From Prevotella sp. (lineage in GTDB: Bacteria > Bacteroidota > Bacteroidia > Bacteroidales > Bacteroidaceae), in the NCBI GenBank assembly GCA_017518935.1, contig JAFWTK010000171.1:1-46488 (forward strand): 46,488 bases of DNA. The letters run 5' to 3'. How positions within the stretch are numbered: position 1 is the first letter of the stretch; each line of letters begins with the position of its first letter. Position numbers and translations under genes: made by a program. Shown piece after piece: positions 1 to 8,585 of the stretch. The notes below the pieces were generated by a model, which was not told the DNA's origin, ran no database searches, and worked only from the letters and a program-made list of their open reading frames with translations.

Positions 1-694
1 AAAGGACATTGTCTAAATTGATTTGGTGATAGATGTATCGGTAGCAGAACAATGGTACGGCAGCGACACTCAGGATCGCCACCACACTGTTGACAATAGC
101 CTCCGTACGAGTAGCCGACAGCCGCCACGACCAGACACCCATAATCAGGGCGGCTGCGAGTCCATAGATACCCATGAGTGGATAGCCCAAGGCACAAGCG
201 GCGAAAAGGTAGATGGTCCGCAGATGATATTTCTCTGGTATGCAGCGGAATCCCCACAACAGGGCCGCTACGGCTGTCGTACCGATGGTGGTTACGAAGA
301 AGTGGCCCCTGAGTTTCAGGATATATATCCAATAGCCCATATCCATGTTGGTCAACAACAGGATGGCAACGGGTATCAGCATCAGGATGGCCCATCGGTC
401 TGAAATCCGAAAGGTCCGTTTGATGATGAACATCAGTAATAACCACCAGGCGCATAGCAACAGAACACCCAACCACGGATAGTACAGGAACTGCGTAAAC
501 CCTGTGCCCAACCAGGTGAGCAGGCCTCCAGGCACCACCATCTGCTCTTTCAGGTAGAGCATCGAGCAGAGGAAGAGGTTCTTCTCCTGTACCTTCCAGA
601 GTTGGTCACTCTCAAATAACAGCATGGCTCCGGCTATCGCCGCCAGTGCCACCAGCCATATCGCTAACGCAAGATACTTTTGTTTCAATTTCAT
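1..694 (-). CDS. Multi-pass membrane protein, N-terminal part (runs off window)
   Basis: An open frame runs from the ATG at 694 to the window edge without a stop (231 codons seen). It starts MKLKQKYLALAIW and shows alternating hydrophobic segments: a first helix at about residues 10-28, one at 57-85 (YYPWLGVLLLCAWWLLL), then at least four more. The only polar stretches are short loops such as FESDQLWKVQEKN and IKRTFRISDR. This fits a large integral membrane protein of the inner membrane. I think it resembles the Bacteroidetes family of unknown function DUF6057, but this is from memory of the general pattern and no function can be assigned. A TAACTTTG promoter element on the minus strand (717-724) lies 22 bases upstream, which supports this start. 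Confidence 0.75.
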   Translation of the reverse strand, partial: MKLKQKYLALAIWLVALAAIAGAMLLFESDQLWKVQEKNLFLCSMLYLKEQMVVPGGLLTWLGTGFTQFLYYPWLGVLLLCAWWLLLMFIIKRTFRISDRWAILMLIPVAILLLTNMDMGYWIYILKLRGHFFVTTIGTTAVAALLWGFRCIPEKYHLRTIYLFAACALGYPLMGIYGLAAALIMGVWSWRLSATRTEAIVNSVVAILSVAAVPLFCYRYIYHQINLDNVL

Positions 695-716
695 ATTTGT
701 TGTTCTGATTTTGGTG

Positions 717-724
717 CAAAGTTA
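717..724 (-). promoter_or_regulatory. Bacteroidetes -7 promoter element (TAACTTTG)
   Basis: The minus strand reads TAACTTTG, matching the Bacteroidetes sigma-ABfr consensus TAnnTTTG. It stands 22 bases before the ATG at 694 and is the likely promoter of the truncated membrane protein. Confidence 0.6.
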
Positions 725-803
725 CAAATAAATGGTCAAGCCACCAAATATATAGTAGTTTTTTTATGGAAAGGGTCAGGAGTACGCTCTTGACATACCC
801 TTA

Positions 804-856
804 GCAAGTCGTTGGCAAGTACTTGGCAAGCCCTTCGCAAGTCCAAGCAAGCCCTT
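804..856. repeat. 11-bp tandem repeat array A
   Basis: The core GCAAG recurs at 804, 815, 826, 837 and 847, so spacing is 11, 11, 11 and 10 bases. Units read GCAAGTCGTTG, GCAAGTACTTG, GCAAGCCCTTC, GCAAGTCCAA and GCAAGCCCTTTG. The array directly follows ATACCCTTAG (795-804), a sequence also found just before array B. The period, not a multiple of three, fits non-coding DNA. Confidence 0.8.
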
Positions 857-883
857 TGGACTTGCCAACACCTTGCGAAGGGC
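830..883. repeat. Two mutually exclusive perfect inverted repeats
   Basis: GCCCTTCGCAAG (830-841) is the exact reverse complement of CTTGCGAAGGGC (872-883). GCAAGTCCAA (837-846) is the exact reverse complement of TTGGACTTGC (856-865). The two left arms overlap at 837-841, so in single-stranded form only one of the two full hairpins can form at a time. The right arms are inverted copies of array A units. Confidence 0.8.
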
Positions 884-1211
884 GAAAGAAGTACGATAGA
901 AGGATATCATCACTACATTTTCTATTAATGCCAGCAATTATTCCCAGCCTGGGAATTAATAGCAAGGCATAGGTGGCACTTAATTCCCAATAAGGAACAC
1001 TTATTAGGGTCGCAAGAAATGACAGCGTCATTCTCCACACAAATACTTGAAAATCATGCTTGCTGACTGCTCTTTTCCATACCCTCGCTGAAAATTTTCC
1101 ATAGGGAGCAATGTACGGTTTATCATAATTCATTGATTTGTAACAGTTTCTGAATTTCTTTTGGTTGCAAATTTTCCATAGGCAAACGATATAACTTTCG
1201 AAATAATGTCG

Positions 1212-1219
1212 TATCTTTG
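1212..1219 (+). promoter_or_regulatory. Bacteroidetes -7 promoter element (TATCTTTG)
   Basis: TATCTTTG followed by CAAC matches the TAnnTTTG consensus. It lies about 20 bases before the proposed start of the TPR regulator, leaving a very short leader. Confidence 0.7.
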
Positions 1220-1239
1220 CAACCGAGAAATATGAATAA

Positions 1240-2673
1240 TTGATAACTGTGCTTACAAGGTCATTGTACATATTCATTTTAGGCGTTCTGATGGTTGCTT
1301 GCAGTCATCAACAGCAGGGGGTGAATTCACAGACGGCAGCACGTTGTCTGGAAGAGGCAGAGGGGGCTCTGGCCAACGATAGCATCCGTCAGGGTGAGAC
1401 TTTGCTGCGAAAGGCCATCCAATTGTCGGAGGCGTCGGAGGATTGGCACACCTATTATATCGCGTACCAGCGATTGGCGGAGGCATTGTCACAAAGCAAT
1501 CCTGAGGAGGCTTTGAGACTGATGAAGAAAGCCCTGAGCGTCTATGAGCAGCATCCCGACGATGAGCGCAACTATGTCATCTTACTCGACTATGCAGGCA
1601 CTTACGCCTCACAAGTGGCTTACAACACAGAGGGCTCCTACGACGAAGCACTCGATTTCATCCATCGTGCATACGGTATCGCAGAGAAACAACAAATGAC
1701 TGACCTGATGTGTCAGACACTCACCAGTCTGGCAAACATCGCCTGGGCCAAGGAAGATTATCGCCAGGCACTTGACTATGCCCGTCAGGCAAAGGATCTG
1801 GGGAACAGGTTGCTTGATTCTGTTCAGGACCAAGAATCTGTAACTCTGATCCTCACCGGCACATTGCAAGTGCTGGCCCGCAGTTACCTCAGCCTGAATA
1901 TGCTCGATTCTGCTGAAACCGTTTATCGGCGGATTGATTCAGGTAACGATGTCCATCTGACATATATCGTGCAGAGTAGTCTCGCAAATATAGCCCTCCG
2001 AAGGATGGGAGCCACACAGTTGGAGGACAGCGTGGACGAGGCCTTCGGGCAGATAGAGGACATCTATTACAAGGCGCTTGGCCAGAAAGACCAGTACTAT
2101 CAGGCAACATTGCGGAAGGAAATGGAGAACCAACAACTGGAATACCGTTCAAAGATGTATGGCCGTACGCTCCTGATTGTCATCATTGCCTCGGTAATCA
2201 TCCTTCTTGCAACCGTGCTGGCACTTCGCTATCGCATCCGTATGCAGGAACAGGAGAAACGTCGGCTCCAGGAGGAGGCAGAACATCAGAAGACTTTGTT
2301 GCACCAGACCAATGAAGTGGTGACATTCCTACAAAATCACATTCTTGAACGTACAGAAGTGCTGAAAAAACTCAACGAGAGCGGTGATTCGCTCATCACC
2401 CTCCATCCGCACGAATGGAGCGAGATAGAACGGACACTCAACGCCATCGACAACAACCACTTTGCCAAGATTCGTGAACAGTACCCCACCATGCAGGAAG
2501 ACGACATCCGCCTGTGTATCCTCACACGGCTCGGCCTCAGCAACCGCACCATTGGCAACATCTACTGCATCACCGTCTCTGCCGTCCAGCACCGTAAACT
2601 CAAACTGAAAAAGGACGTGTTCGGAGAGAGCAACCCGGACATCACTCTGGAACAGATACTCAACAGCAAATAA
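1240..2673 (+). CDS. Membrane lipoprotein regulator: TPR repeats, one TM helix, C-terminal LuxR-like HTH
   Basis: This is a one-piece sensor-regulator of the type common in Bacteroidetes. Residues 1-21 form a signal sequence with a lipobox ending VLMVAC. Residues about 30-280 are helical TPR-like repeats (paired EALRLMKKAL and YRQALDYARQA motifs) placed outside the cytoplasm. One TM helix spans about 309-331 (LLIVIIASVIILLATVLAL), followed by a charged coiled coil (332-380). The C-terminal region at about 420-460 (DIRLCILTRLGLSNRTIGN, then TVSAVQHRKLKLKK) is a LuxR-like helix-turn-helix. The start is uncertain: TTG 1240 or GTG 1249 both keep the signal peptide, and the first ATG in frame would lose most of it. 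The BspA-like genes begin 19 bases downstream with no visible terminator, so they may be its targets or operon partners (inference). Confidence 0.85.
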   Translation: MITVLTRSLYIFILGVLMVACSHQQQGVNSQTAARCLEEAEGALANDSIRQGETLLRKAIQLSEASEDWHTYYIAYQRLAEALSQSNPEEALRLMKKALSVYEQHPDDERNYVILLDYAGTYASQVAYNTEGSYDEALDFIHRAYGIAEKQQMTDLMCQTLTSLANIAWAKEDYRQALDYARQAKDLGNRLLDSVQDQESVTLILTGTLQVLARSYLSLNMLDSAETVYRRIDSGNDVHLTYIVQSSLANIALRRMGATQLEDSVDEAFGQIEDIYYKALGQKDQYYQATLRKEMENQQLEYRSKMYGRTLLIVIIASVIILLATVLALRYRIRMQEQEKRRLQEEAEHQKTLLHQTNEVVTFLQNHILERTEVLKKLNESGDSLITLHPHEWSEIERTLNAIDNNHFAKIREQYPTMQEDDIRLCILTRLGLSNRTIGNIYCITVSAVQHRKLKLKKDVFGESNPDITLEQILNSK

Positions 2674-2692
2674 ATAAGAAATAAAGACAGAT

Positions 2693-5038
2693 ATGAAACG
2701 AACATTATTACTTTTCATGGTTTTCTTGCCAATGATGGCATTGACAGTTAGTGCTGACGTCAATATCGATGGCATTTATTACAAATTGAATTCCGATGAC
2801 AAAACAGCACAAGTCGTATTTCACCGCGGACATACTTATAGCGGCGATTTGGTGATCCCGTCATCAGTAACCAGTGATGGAGTAGATTATAGCGTAACTT
2901 CCATCACAAATGCATTCAGTAAAAGTACTGAACTAACCTCTATAACGATTCCCATCAGTGTGACAAGCATTAGTGAAGGATTATTCACGGGTTGCCCAAA
3001 TCTTGCTTCTATTGTCATAGAGGAAGACAATCCCAAGTACGACTCTCGCGAGAATTGCAACGCCATCATTGAGACGGCCAGCAATACATTACTAATGGGA
3101 TGTAAGAGTACGATTATTCCCAACGGTGTGACAAGCATTGGAAAAAGTGCGTTCGAAGGATGCTCCGGACTGACCTTTGTGAATATCCCCAATAGTGTGA
3201 CGACTATAGGGAAAGATGCGTTCAAAGATTGCAGTAATCTGACAAAGGTTGAAATAAACAACAATGAAATAGTATCAAAAGCCTATAATGCCACTCCTCG
3301 CATGAAGGAGATTTTCGGTAGTCAAGTCGAGGAGTTTATTTTAGGAGAGGATGTGAAGAGCATTGGCGAATTTGCATTTGCCGAATGTCCTAATCTGACC
3401 ACCGTCCATCTTTCCAACGGCTTAACAAGCATTGGCTCGTCCGCTTTCTATTGGTGTTCTAAACTAACAGAAATCAACATTCCCAGTAGTGTGACGAGTA
3501 TAGACCAGTCGTCTTTCTATGGGTGCTTTAGTTTAACCAAAGTAGAAATTAACAGCAATGCATTGATATCAAGAGATTATAGTTCGTGGAATTCATTACC
3601 TAATCTGTTTGGCGGTGCAGTTAAAGAGTTCATTTTAGGAGAGGAGGTGACGAGTATAGGCAATTATGCATTCGCCGGCAGCACTAGTCTGAGTTCTATC
3701 ATTATTCCCAACAATGTGACGAGTATTGGAGAATATGCATTCTATGGTTGTTATAATCTACCTTCCATCAACATACCGGAGAATGTAGTAAACATTGGTG
3801 AAAATGCCTTCTTTGGTTGCACGGGTTTGACCACTATTCAAGTTGAAAGCGGAAATACGGTATATGACTCTCGTGAAGACTGTAACGCGATTATTGAAAC
3901 AGCAGACAATACCATCATCATAGGATGTCAAAATACGCATATTCCAAATAGTGTGACAGCCATTGGAGATAATGCATTCTATAATTGCTCAGGTCTAACC
4001 TCTATTAGCATTCCCAACAGTGTGACAAGCATCGGAGATAATGCGTTCTATTGTTGCACAGGCTTAACCGCTATCAGTATTCCCAATGGTGTGACGAGCA
4101 TTGGAAATAGCGTATTCTGTGGTTGCTCTGGCCTCACTTCTGTTAATATTCCTAATAGTGTAATAAGCATTGAACAATATGCTTTTGCTAGTTGTAAAGG
4201 GCTTACCTCTATTATCATTCCGAACAGTGTGAAAACTATTGGTGAAGCAGCATTCTTTTCCTGCTCTAGTTTGTCTTCTATCACTATCCCCAGCAGTGTG
4301 ACAAGTATTGCTTATCGTGCATTTCAGAACTGTTCTGGTTTGACGGCTATTCAAGTAGAAAGCGGAAACACAGTATACGATTCTCGTGAAAACTGCAACG
4401 CTATTATTGAAACAACTAGTAATACAATAGTATGGGGATGTATGAATACGATTATTCCAAATAGTGTGACAAGTATCGGGAAAATAGCATTTTCTGGCTG
4501 TTCTGGTCTGACCTCTATCACCATTCCTAATAGTGTAACAACTATTGAAAGTAATGCGTTCTGGGAATGCACAAATCTGACCTCTATATCACTTCCAAAT
4601 AGTGTAACATACATTGGAAGTGCTGCATTTGCTGATTGCTGGAACCTGGCCACTGTTATTATTGGTGATGTTTTGACGAACATTGGAGACGGTGCGTTCA
4701 TACGCTGCTCTCGCTTGAAAAACATGTACTGCTATACAGAGCAAGTGCCAGAACTTGGCAATAACGTTTTTGATAGTTCTCATTACAATGCCACGCTCCA
4801 TGTGCCTGAAGGTTCTTTGGAAGCATATAACACCACGGAGCAATGGATGGACTTTGGGATTATCGTTGCACTGACTGATAGCGATCCAACGCCAACAGGA
4901 ATAAAGGGTATAAATGATGACATGATGACTGGTAAAAGTTATTACGCTATTGACGGTAAGCAGATGGCAACACCTCAACGAGGTTTAAACATCATAAGAA
5001 TGAGTGATGGCACAACAAAGAAGATAGTAATTAAATAG
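2693..5038 (+). CDS. BspA-like leucine-rich repeat surface protein
   Basis: A secreted 781-residue protein with a signal peptide (MKRTLLLFMVFLPMMALTVSA) and a long run of BspA/LRR_5 repeats of about 23 residues, of the form SVTSIGDNAFYNCSGLTSI. BspA-type proteins in oral and gut Bacteroidetes bind host matrix proteins or other bacteria; here the ligand is unknown. The array is broken by non-LRR spacer blocks that recur with nearly the same wording (for example VYDSRENCNAIIET at about residues 120, 395 and 565). The last 40 residues (ending RGLNIIRMSDGTTKKIVIK) match the short Prevotella C-terminal tail thought to guide surface export, possibly by the type IX system. The repeats are also similar at DNA level, so recombination could change repeat number. 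The stop is directly followed by the next ATG. Confidence 0.9.
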   Translation: MKRTLLLFMVFLPMMALTVSADVNIDGIYYKLNSDDKTAQVVFHRGHTYSGDLVIPSSVTSDGVDYSVTSITNAFSKSTELTSITIPISVTSISEGLFTGCPNLASIVIEEDNPKYDSRENCNAIIETASNTLLMGCKSTIIPNGVTSIGKSAFEGCSGLTFVNIPNSVTTIGKDAFKDCSNLTKVEINNNEIVSKAYNATPRMKEIFGSQVEEFILGEDVKSIGEFAFAECPNLTTVHLSNGLTSIGSSAFYWCSKLTEINIPSSVTSIDQSSFYGCFSLTKVEINSNALISRDYSSWNSLPNLFGGAVKEFILGEEVTSIGNYAFAGSTSLSSIIIPNNVTSIGEYAFYGCYNLPSINIPENVVNIGENAFFGCTGLTTIQVESGNTVYDSREDCNAIIETADNTIIIGCQNTHIPNSVTAIGDNAFYNCSGLTSISIPNSVTSIGDNAFYCCTGLTAISIPNGVTSIGNSVFCGCSGLTSVNIPNSVISIEQYAFASCKGLTSIIIPNSVKTIGEAAFFSCSSLSSITIPSSVTSIAYRAFQNCSGLTAIQVESGNTVYDSRENCNAIIETTSNTIVWGCMNTIIPNSVTSIGKIAFSGCSGLTSITIPNSVTTIESNAFWECTNLTSISLPNSVTYIGSAAFADCWNLATVIIGDVLTNIGDGAFIRCSRLKNMYCYTEQVPELGNNVFDSSHYNATLHVPEGSLEAYNTTEQWMDFGIIVALTDSDPTPTGIKGINDDMMTGKSYYAIDGKQMATPQRGLNIIRMSDGTTKKIVIK

Positions 5039-7117
5039 ATGAAAAAGAACCATTTACATTTGCTTTTTATCTCGCTCTTATGCATGATGGGAGTCAATGT
5101 CTCTGCCCATGACATTGAGGTCCCCAATACTGATGGTGTTTCGGTTTATTACAACTACATCAACAATAACACGGAACTCGCAGTTACTTTTGCTGGGAGT
5201 TGGTATGGTTACCGTAATGACGAATATAACGGAGTTGTAGTTATTCCCGAAGAAGTAATATGTGAGGAAGGTACACTAAAAGTAACGCGCATTGATAATA
5301 GTGCATTCTCAGGTTGTTTTGACCTTACTTCTATCACTATACCCAATAGTGTGACAGCCATTGGAGATTATGCGTTCTACAAATGCTATGGTCTTACCTC
5401 TATTAATATCGGCAATGGTGTTACAAGTATTGGGAACGATGCGTTCTGGGAATGCAACAGTCTTCCCACCGTCACCATCGGCAAAAGTGTGACGAGCATA
5501 GGAGAACTGACCTTTTATGGTTGCTCTAGTCTAAAATCAATCACTATTCCACCAAGTGTAACACACATCGGAAATAACGTGTTTTTCAACTGCTACGACC
5601 TTAATGCTGTACATATTTCAGATTTGGAAGCATGGTGTAACATCCAATTTGATGGTGATTTTTTCAGTAGATATCATTTGTATTTGAATGATAAGGAAAT
5701 TACAAACCTGATAATTCCTGAAAGTGTGACTTCTATTGGTAATTATGCGTTTGCAAAATGTTATCGTCTGATCTCCATCACTATTCCGAATGGCGTGACT
5801 AATATTGGAGATTATGCGTTCTGGTTCTGCTCAAACCTGCAAAATATTTATTGCTATGCAGAGCAAGTGACAGAAATTGGCAATAACGTTTTTGAAAATT
5901 CAAATTACGATGCTACGCTCCATGTGCCTGCCGCATCTATCAGCGCATACCAAGCCGTCGAACCTTGGAAAAACTTTAAAGAAATCGTTGCACTTCCATC
6001 TGAGGATGATTACCGTCCATTCGTCGAAGAAGGTAAGGTGTGGAAAGTGGGAAGCACTGCTGGTATTTCGGATGGTACTGTGAAAATGGTTGAATACTAT
6101 TACTTCGATGGTGACACAATCATCGATGGAAAGACTTGCAAACAGATGATGTGTCAGCGGTATGTCAGCCCCAATCATCCTGATTATGATCTTATATCAC
6201 GAGACCCTTTACTGGGATATAGTGGAGCATGGTACGAAGAGGGCAAGAAGGTGTACTATTACGATACGACAAACAAACAATTTCGAATGATGTACGACTT
6301 CTCGCTCGAAGCCAATGAAACCCTGCTAATTGATGAGTATGATCTCTATGTGGTAGGGCCAAAACAGACTGGAGGATTAGAAGGCTTTAAAGGTGTTCAT
6401 AGAGATATTATGTGGTATGATGAAGAAGATCCTTATTATTGTACCACTTGGCTGGAAGGCGTCGGAGGTATTGATGGGCCGTATAGAAATGTCTATTATG
6501 GTCAAGAAAATCATCCGCTGTTCCTGATGTCATGTTCCGTTGATGATGAAATCATCTACCTCAACGACGAATATGAGGATGGGGCTACCCCTAAGGGAGC
6601 CCGAAAGAAGCGCTTCGACTTCACCCATACAATCAAGATACAACCAAAGGCACGGATTGAGAGAGAGAAGAGCGATGTTTACATCAACTCTTCCGAACGT
6701 GAGGTGGCTCGACCGAAGGTCAAAGCACGGATTAGGAGAGGAGAAGAGCAATCGCCATATGGTGAATACAACGACCAACAGTTAGGCATCAATTTTGACC
6801 CGCTCGACGATGCCTATCTGGTAAGCATCACTGACGAGTCAGGCAAAACCGTCTACGAAAAAGCCGTCAACGCAGGCAGCATCGTAGCCCTCAACATCGA
6901 CATCTCTACCTATACGAAGGGCCTTTACACCGTAACAGTTGAGAATAGTCGTGAATCCTTTACCGGTGAATTCGAAACGCAGACGACAGGAATTAAAGAA
7001 ATAAGAAACAATAATGTGAGAATGAGGACTGAAATCTACAACCTTCAAGGTCAGCGACTCAGTTCCTTGCAAAGGGGATTGAATTTCGTTAATGGACAAA
7101 AGGTTTATGTAAAATGA
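5039..7117 (+). CDS. BspA-like LRR protein with C-terminal DUF3244-like domain
   Basis: Its ATG (5039-5041) follows the previous stop (5036-5038) with no gap, so the two BspA genes are translationally coupled. It has a signal peptide (MKKNHLHLLFISLLCMMGVNVSA), a shorter block of LRR_5 repeats (about residues 85-310), a central region of unknown fold (about 325-525), a charged linker rich in Arg, Lys and Glu, and a beta-sandwich-like segment (about 585-655: YLVSITDESGKTVYEKAV through GLYTVTVEN) that looks like DUF3244. The tail YNLQGQRLSSLQRGLNFVNG is the same type as in its neighbour. A cell-surface location and an adhesion role are inferred from the family. Confidence 0.88.
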   Translation: MKKNHLHLLFISLLCMMGVNVSAHDIEVPNTDGVSVYYNYINNNTELAVTFAGSWYGYRNDEYNGVVVIPEEVICEEGTLKVTRIDNSAFSGCFDLTSITIPNSVTAIGDYAFYKCYGLTSINIGNGVTSIGNDAFWECNSLPTVTIGKSVTSIGELTFYGCSSLKSITIPPSVTHIGNNVFFNCYDLNAVHISDLEAWCNIQFDGDFFSRYHLYLNDKEITNLIIPESVTSIGNYAFAKCYRLISITIPNGVTNIGDYAFWFCSNLQNIYCYAEQVTEIGNNVFENSNYDATLHVPAASISAYQAVEPWKNFKEIVALPSEDDYRPFVEEGKVWKVGSTAGISDGTVKMVEYYYFDGDTIIDGKTCKQMMCQRYVSPNHPDYDLISRDPLLGYSGAWYEEGKKVYYYDTTNKQFRMMYDFSLEANETLLIDEYDLYVVGPKQTGGLEGFKGVHRDIMWYDEEDPYYCTTWLEGVGGIDGPYRNVYYGQENHPLFLMSCSVDDEIIYLNDEYEDGATPKGARKKRFDFTHTIKIQPKARIEREKSDVYINSSEREVARPKVKARIRRGEEQSPYGEYNDQQLGINFDPLDDAYLVSITDESGKTVYEKAVNAGSIVALNIDISTYTKGLYTVTVENSRESFTGEFETQTTGIKEIRNNNVRMRTEIYNLQGQRLSSLQRGLNFVNGQKVYVK

Positions 7118-7136
7118 AATAAAGTTACTCGTCGAA

Positions 7137-7160
7137 CGGGATCATGGCCGGGATCATGGG
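7137..7160. repeat. Two-unit 12-bp direct repeat
   Basis: CGGGATCATGGC (7137-7148) is followed by CGGGATCATGGG (7149-7160), 11 of 12 bases identical, in the gap behind the second BspA gene. No role is visible. Confidence 0.7.
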
Positions 7161-7184
7161 GTCTCTGATCATTTTTCATAGATA

Positions 7185-7230
7185 ATATTATGAAGTTTGA
7201 GAATAAGTTTGTAAGTTTGCAGAAGTTTAA
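7185..7230 (+). promoter_or_regulatory. Promoter region built of AAGTTTG micro-repeats
   Basis: AAGTTTG or AAGTTTA occurs four times in about 40 bases. Two adjacent copies make TAAGTTTG elements (7204-7211 and 7212-7219), both fitting the TAnnTTTG promoter consensus. The second lies 26 bases before the ATG at 7246. The repeat therefore seems to supply the promoter itself. Confidence 0.5.
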
Positions 7231-7245
7231 TTTATAATATTAACG

Positions 7246-8259
7246 ATGAATAGAAGGATAAACACCTTTATCATTACCATGTGTGCTATAATGCTGGTCA
7301 GTTGTCAGTCGGCACCGAAGGTCATCGCAGAACTGGAAGGGAACTATCCTTCACGACAGGCTGATTCTGTGATGGTCTATGAGGTCGGCGAGGCTGTGCC
7401 AACGGAGGCAAAGGCTATTGGTAAGGTGAAAGTGACAGACGGCGGCCTTACGCCTACCTACAATTGTCTGTATGGCAACATGCTGGCGCTGGCCGTTAGG
7501 AAGACAGCGGAAAGCGGCGGCAATGTGCTGCGTATCGACGAGCATAAGAAGCCTGCGGCATTAGGCTCCACTTGCCATCGCGTCTGGGGCACGATGATGC
7601 TGATGCCAGACAGCCTCGTCAATATCGATACGATGACCTCATTGCAGGAAATTGAAATGAACAAAGACAAAGAACTTGCCGACATGACAAGAGAAAAGAT
7701 AAGCAAGGTAGAAAAACTATTCAACAATCCGCACGACATCCTACGACTGAATGCTGGGCCAGGATGGATCACATCCGAGGTAGAGACACCAACACGTGTC
7801 TATAAAAGAAAAAATGGCTTTTCGGCATCCGCCGACTACCTGCATTTCTGGAAAAAGGGGCTGGGCATAGGGATTAACTATATGTTCTATAGGGCTTCAT
7901 TTGACGAGGGCTTTGACATGAACATACATTATATCGGACCCAGCATCGTTTACGGTATGAATCTCGGGAAAAAATGGCGCTGGGATCTGGCTCTTGGACT
8001 CGGCTATGCCAATTATAGGGAAAACATCTTAGGCTATTATGGACTCACGTATTACGACCTGACTGAAAGCCAGAGTCGCCTGGGGTTCATCACACAAATA
8101 GGGATAGAATATAAGGTCGCAGGGAACTTTGCCATAGGCTTCCAATTGAATGGACTCATAATAAGACTGAAAAAGCCAGAGGGCTACAACGTTGACAAGT
8201 ACGACTTCTATGGCATCAAGAGGACAGATACGCAACTAGGATTGCGCATCTACTTATAG
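7246..8259 (+). CDS. Outer-membrane lipoprotein with beta-barrel-like C-terminal half
   Basis: The start MNRRINTFIITMCAIMLVSC is a lipoprotein signal with the lipidated Cys at residue 20. Residues 25-120 form a compact domain in which cysteines at about 64 and 105 could pair, followed by a helical linker (LADMTREKISKVEKL). The second half (about 165-337) is made of alternating amphipathic strands rich in Tyr and Gly (GLGIGINYMFYRASFD, WDLALGLGYANYR) and ends on LGLRIYL, with aromatic or hydrophobic residues placed as in outer-membrane beta strands. A small barrel or beta-sandwich domain is likely, but I cannot name a family. It is on the same strand behind the BspA pair, with its own probable promoter. 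Confidence 0.75.
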   Translation: MNRRINTFIITMCAIMLVSCQSAPKVIAELEGNYPSRQADSVMVYEVGEAVPTEAKAIGKVKVTDGGLTPTYNCLYGNMLALAVRKTAESGGNVLRIDEHKKPAALGSTCHRVWGTMMLMPDSLVNIDTMTSLQEIEMNKDKELADMTREKISKVEKLFNNPHDILRLNAGPGWITSEVETPTRVYKRKNGFSASADYLHFWKKGLGIGINYMFYRASFDEGFDMNIHYIGPSIVYGMNLGKKWRWDLALGLGYANYRENILGYYGLTYYDLTESQSRLGFITQIGIEYKVAGNFAIGFQLNGLIIRLKKPEGYNVDKYDFYGIKRTDTQLGLRIYL

Positions 8260-8585
8260 GAATCACGGGGGCAGTTCAGATTCACGTACGCGCTAATACA
8301 GTTGTCCAATACACCTCTAAGTTACCTCAAGGTTTGTTTATGGACTTCACTACACTTCCTCATGAGTTTCTCTATATTTCCTCTATACCCTTAGACCTAG
8401 AGCAGCCATAAAGCAACCATAAAGCAGCCATAAAGCAGCCATAAAGCAACCTATGAGATGTATAGTGTACAGTGTTTTGGTGTTTTTCTGCAATGTTGAA
8501 ACATTATTCATGACAAAATGAAACGATTCGATAGCAGCGTGACCTGATTCACTTAATCATTTGACTTGACACATGACAATTACAG
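8260..8585. other. Convergent intergenic region
   Basis: This 326-base gap lies between two converging genes. It holds a pyrimidine-rich tract (8341-8390), ATACCCTTAG (8385-8394) and 11-bp array B. No clear Rho-independent terminator and no credible reading frame were seen. Confidence 0.6.
8401..8455. repeat. 11-bp tandem repeat array B
   Basis: Five exact 11-base units: AGCAGCCATAA, AGCAACCATAA, AGCAGCCATAA, AGCAGCCATAA and AGCAACCTATG. The last decays. The array begins six bases after ATACCCTTAG (8385-8394), the same ten bases that precede array A. Confidence 0.9.

Larger units (their letters stand above)
695..1239. other. Divergent intergenic region with repeats and inverted repeats
   Basis: This 545-base gap separates two divergent genes. 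Besides the two promoters at its ends it holds an 11-bp repeat array (804-856), two overlapping perfect inverted repeats (830-883), and a second cluster of inverted repeats at 940-1008. That cluster includes the 17-base palindrome at 940-956 (ATTCCCAG, C, CTGGGAAT) and an inverted copy of its flank at 980-989. An open frame on the minus strand across 801-1277 has no promoter, composition or motif support and I do not call it a gene. Confidence 0.6.

Noticed and set aside
801..1277. 158-codon frame on the minus strand in the first intergenic gap
   Set aside because: It crosses the 11-bp array, inverted repeats and the promoter and start of the TPR regulator, has no promoter of its own and shows no domain or signal sequence.
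7120..7180. Short minus-strand frame ending near TCGTCGAAC, resembling the last codons of the lipoprotein at 8586
   Set aside because: Only about a dozen bases match (also found at 8587-8600). That is too short to call a gene remnant.
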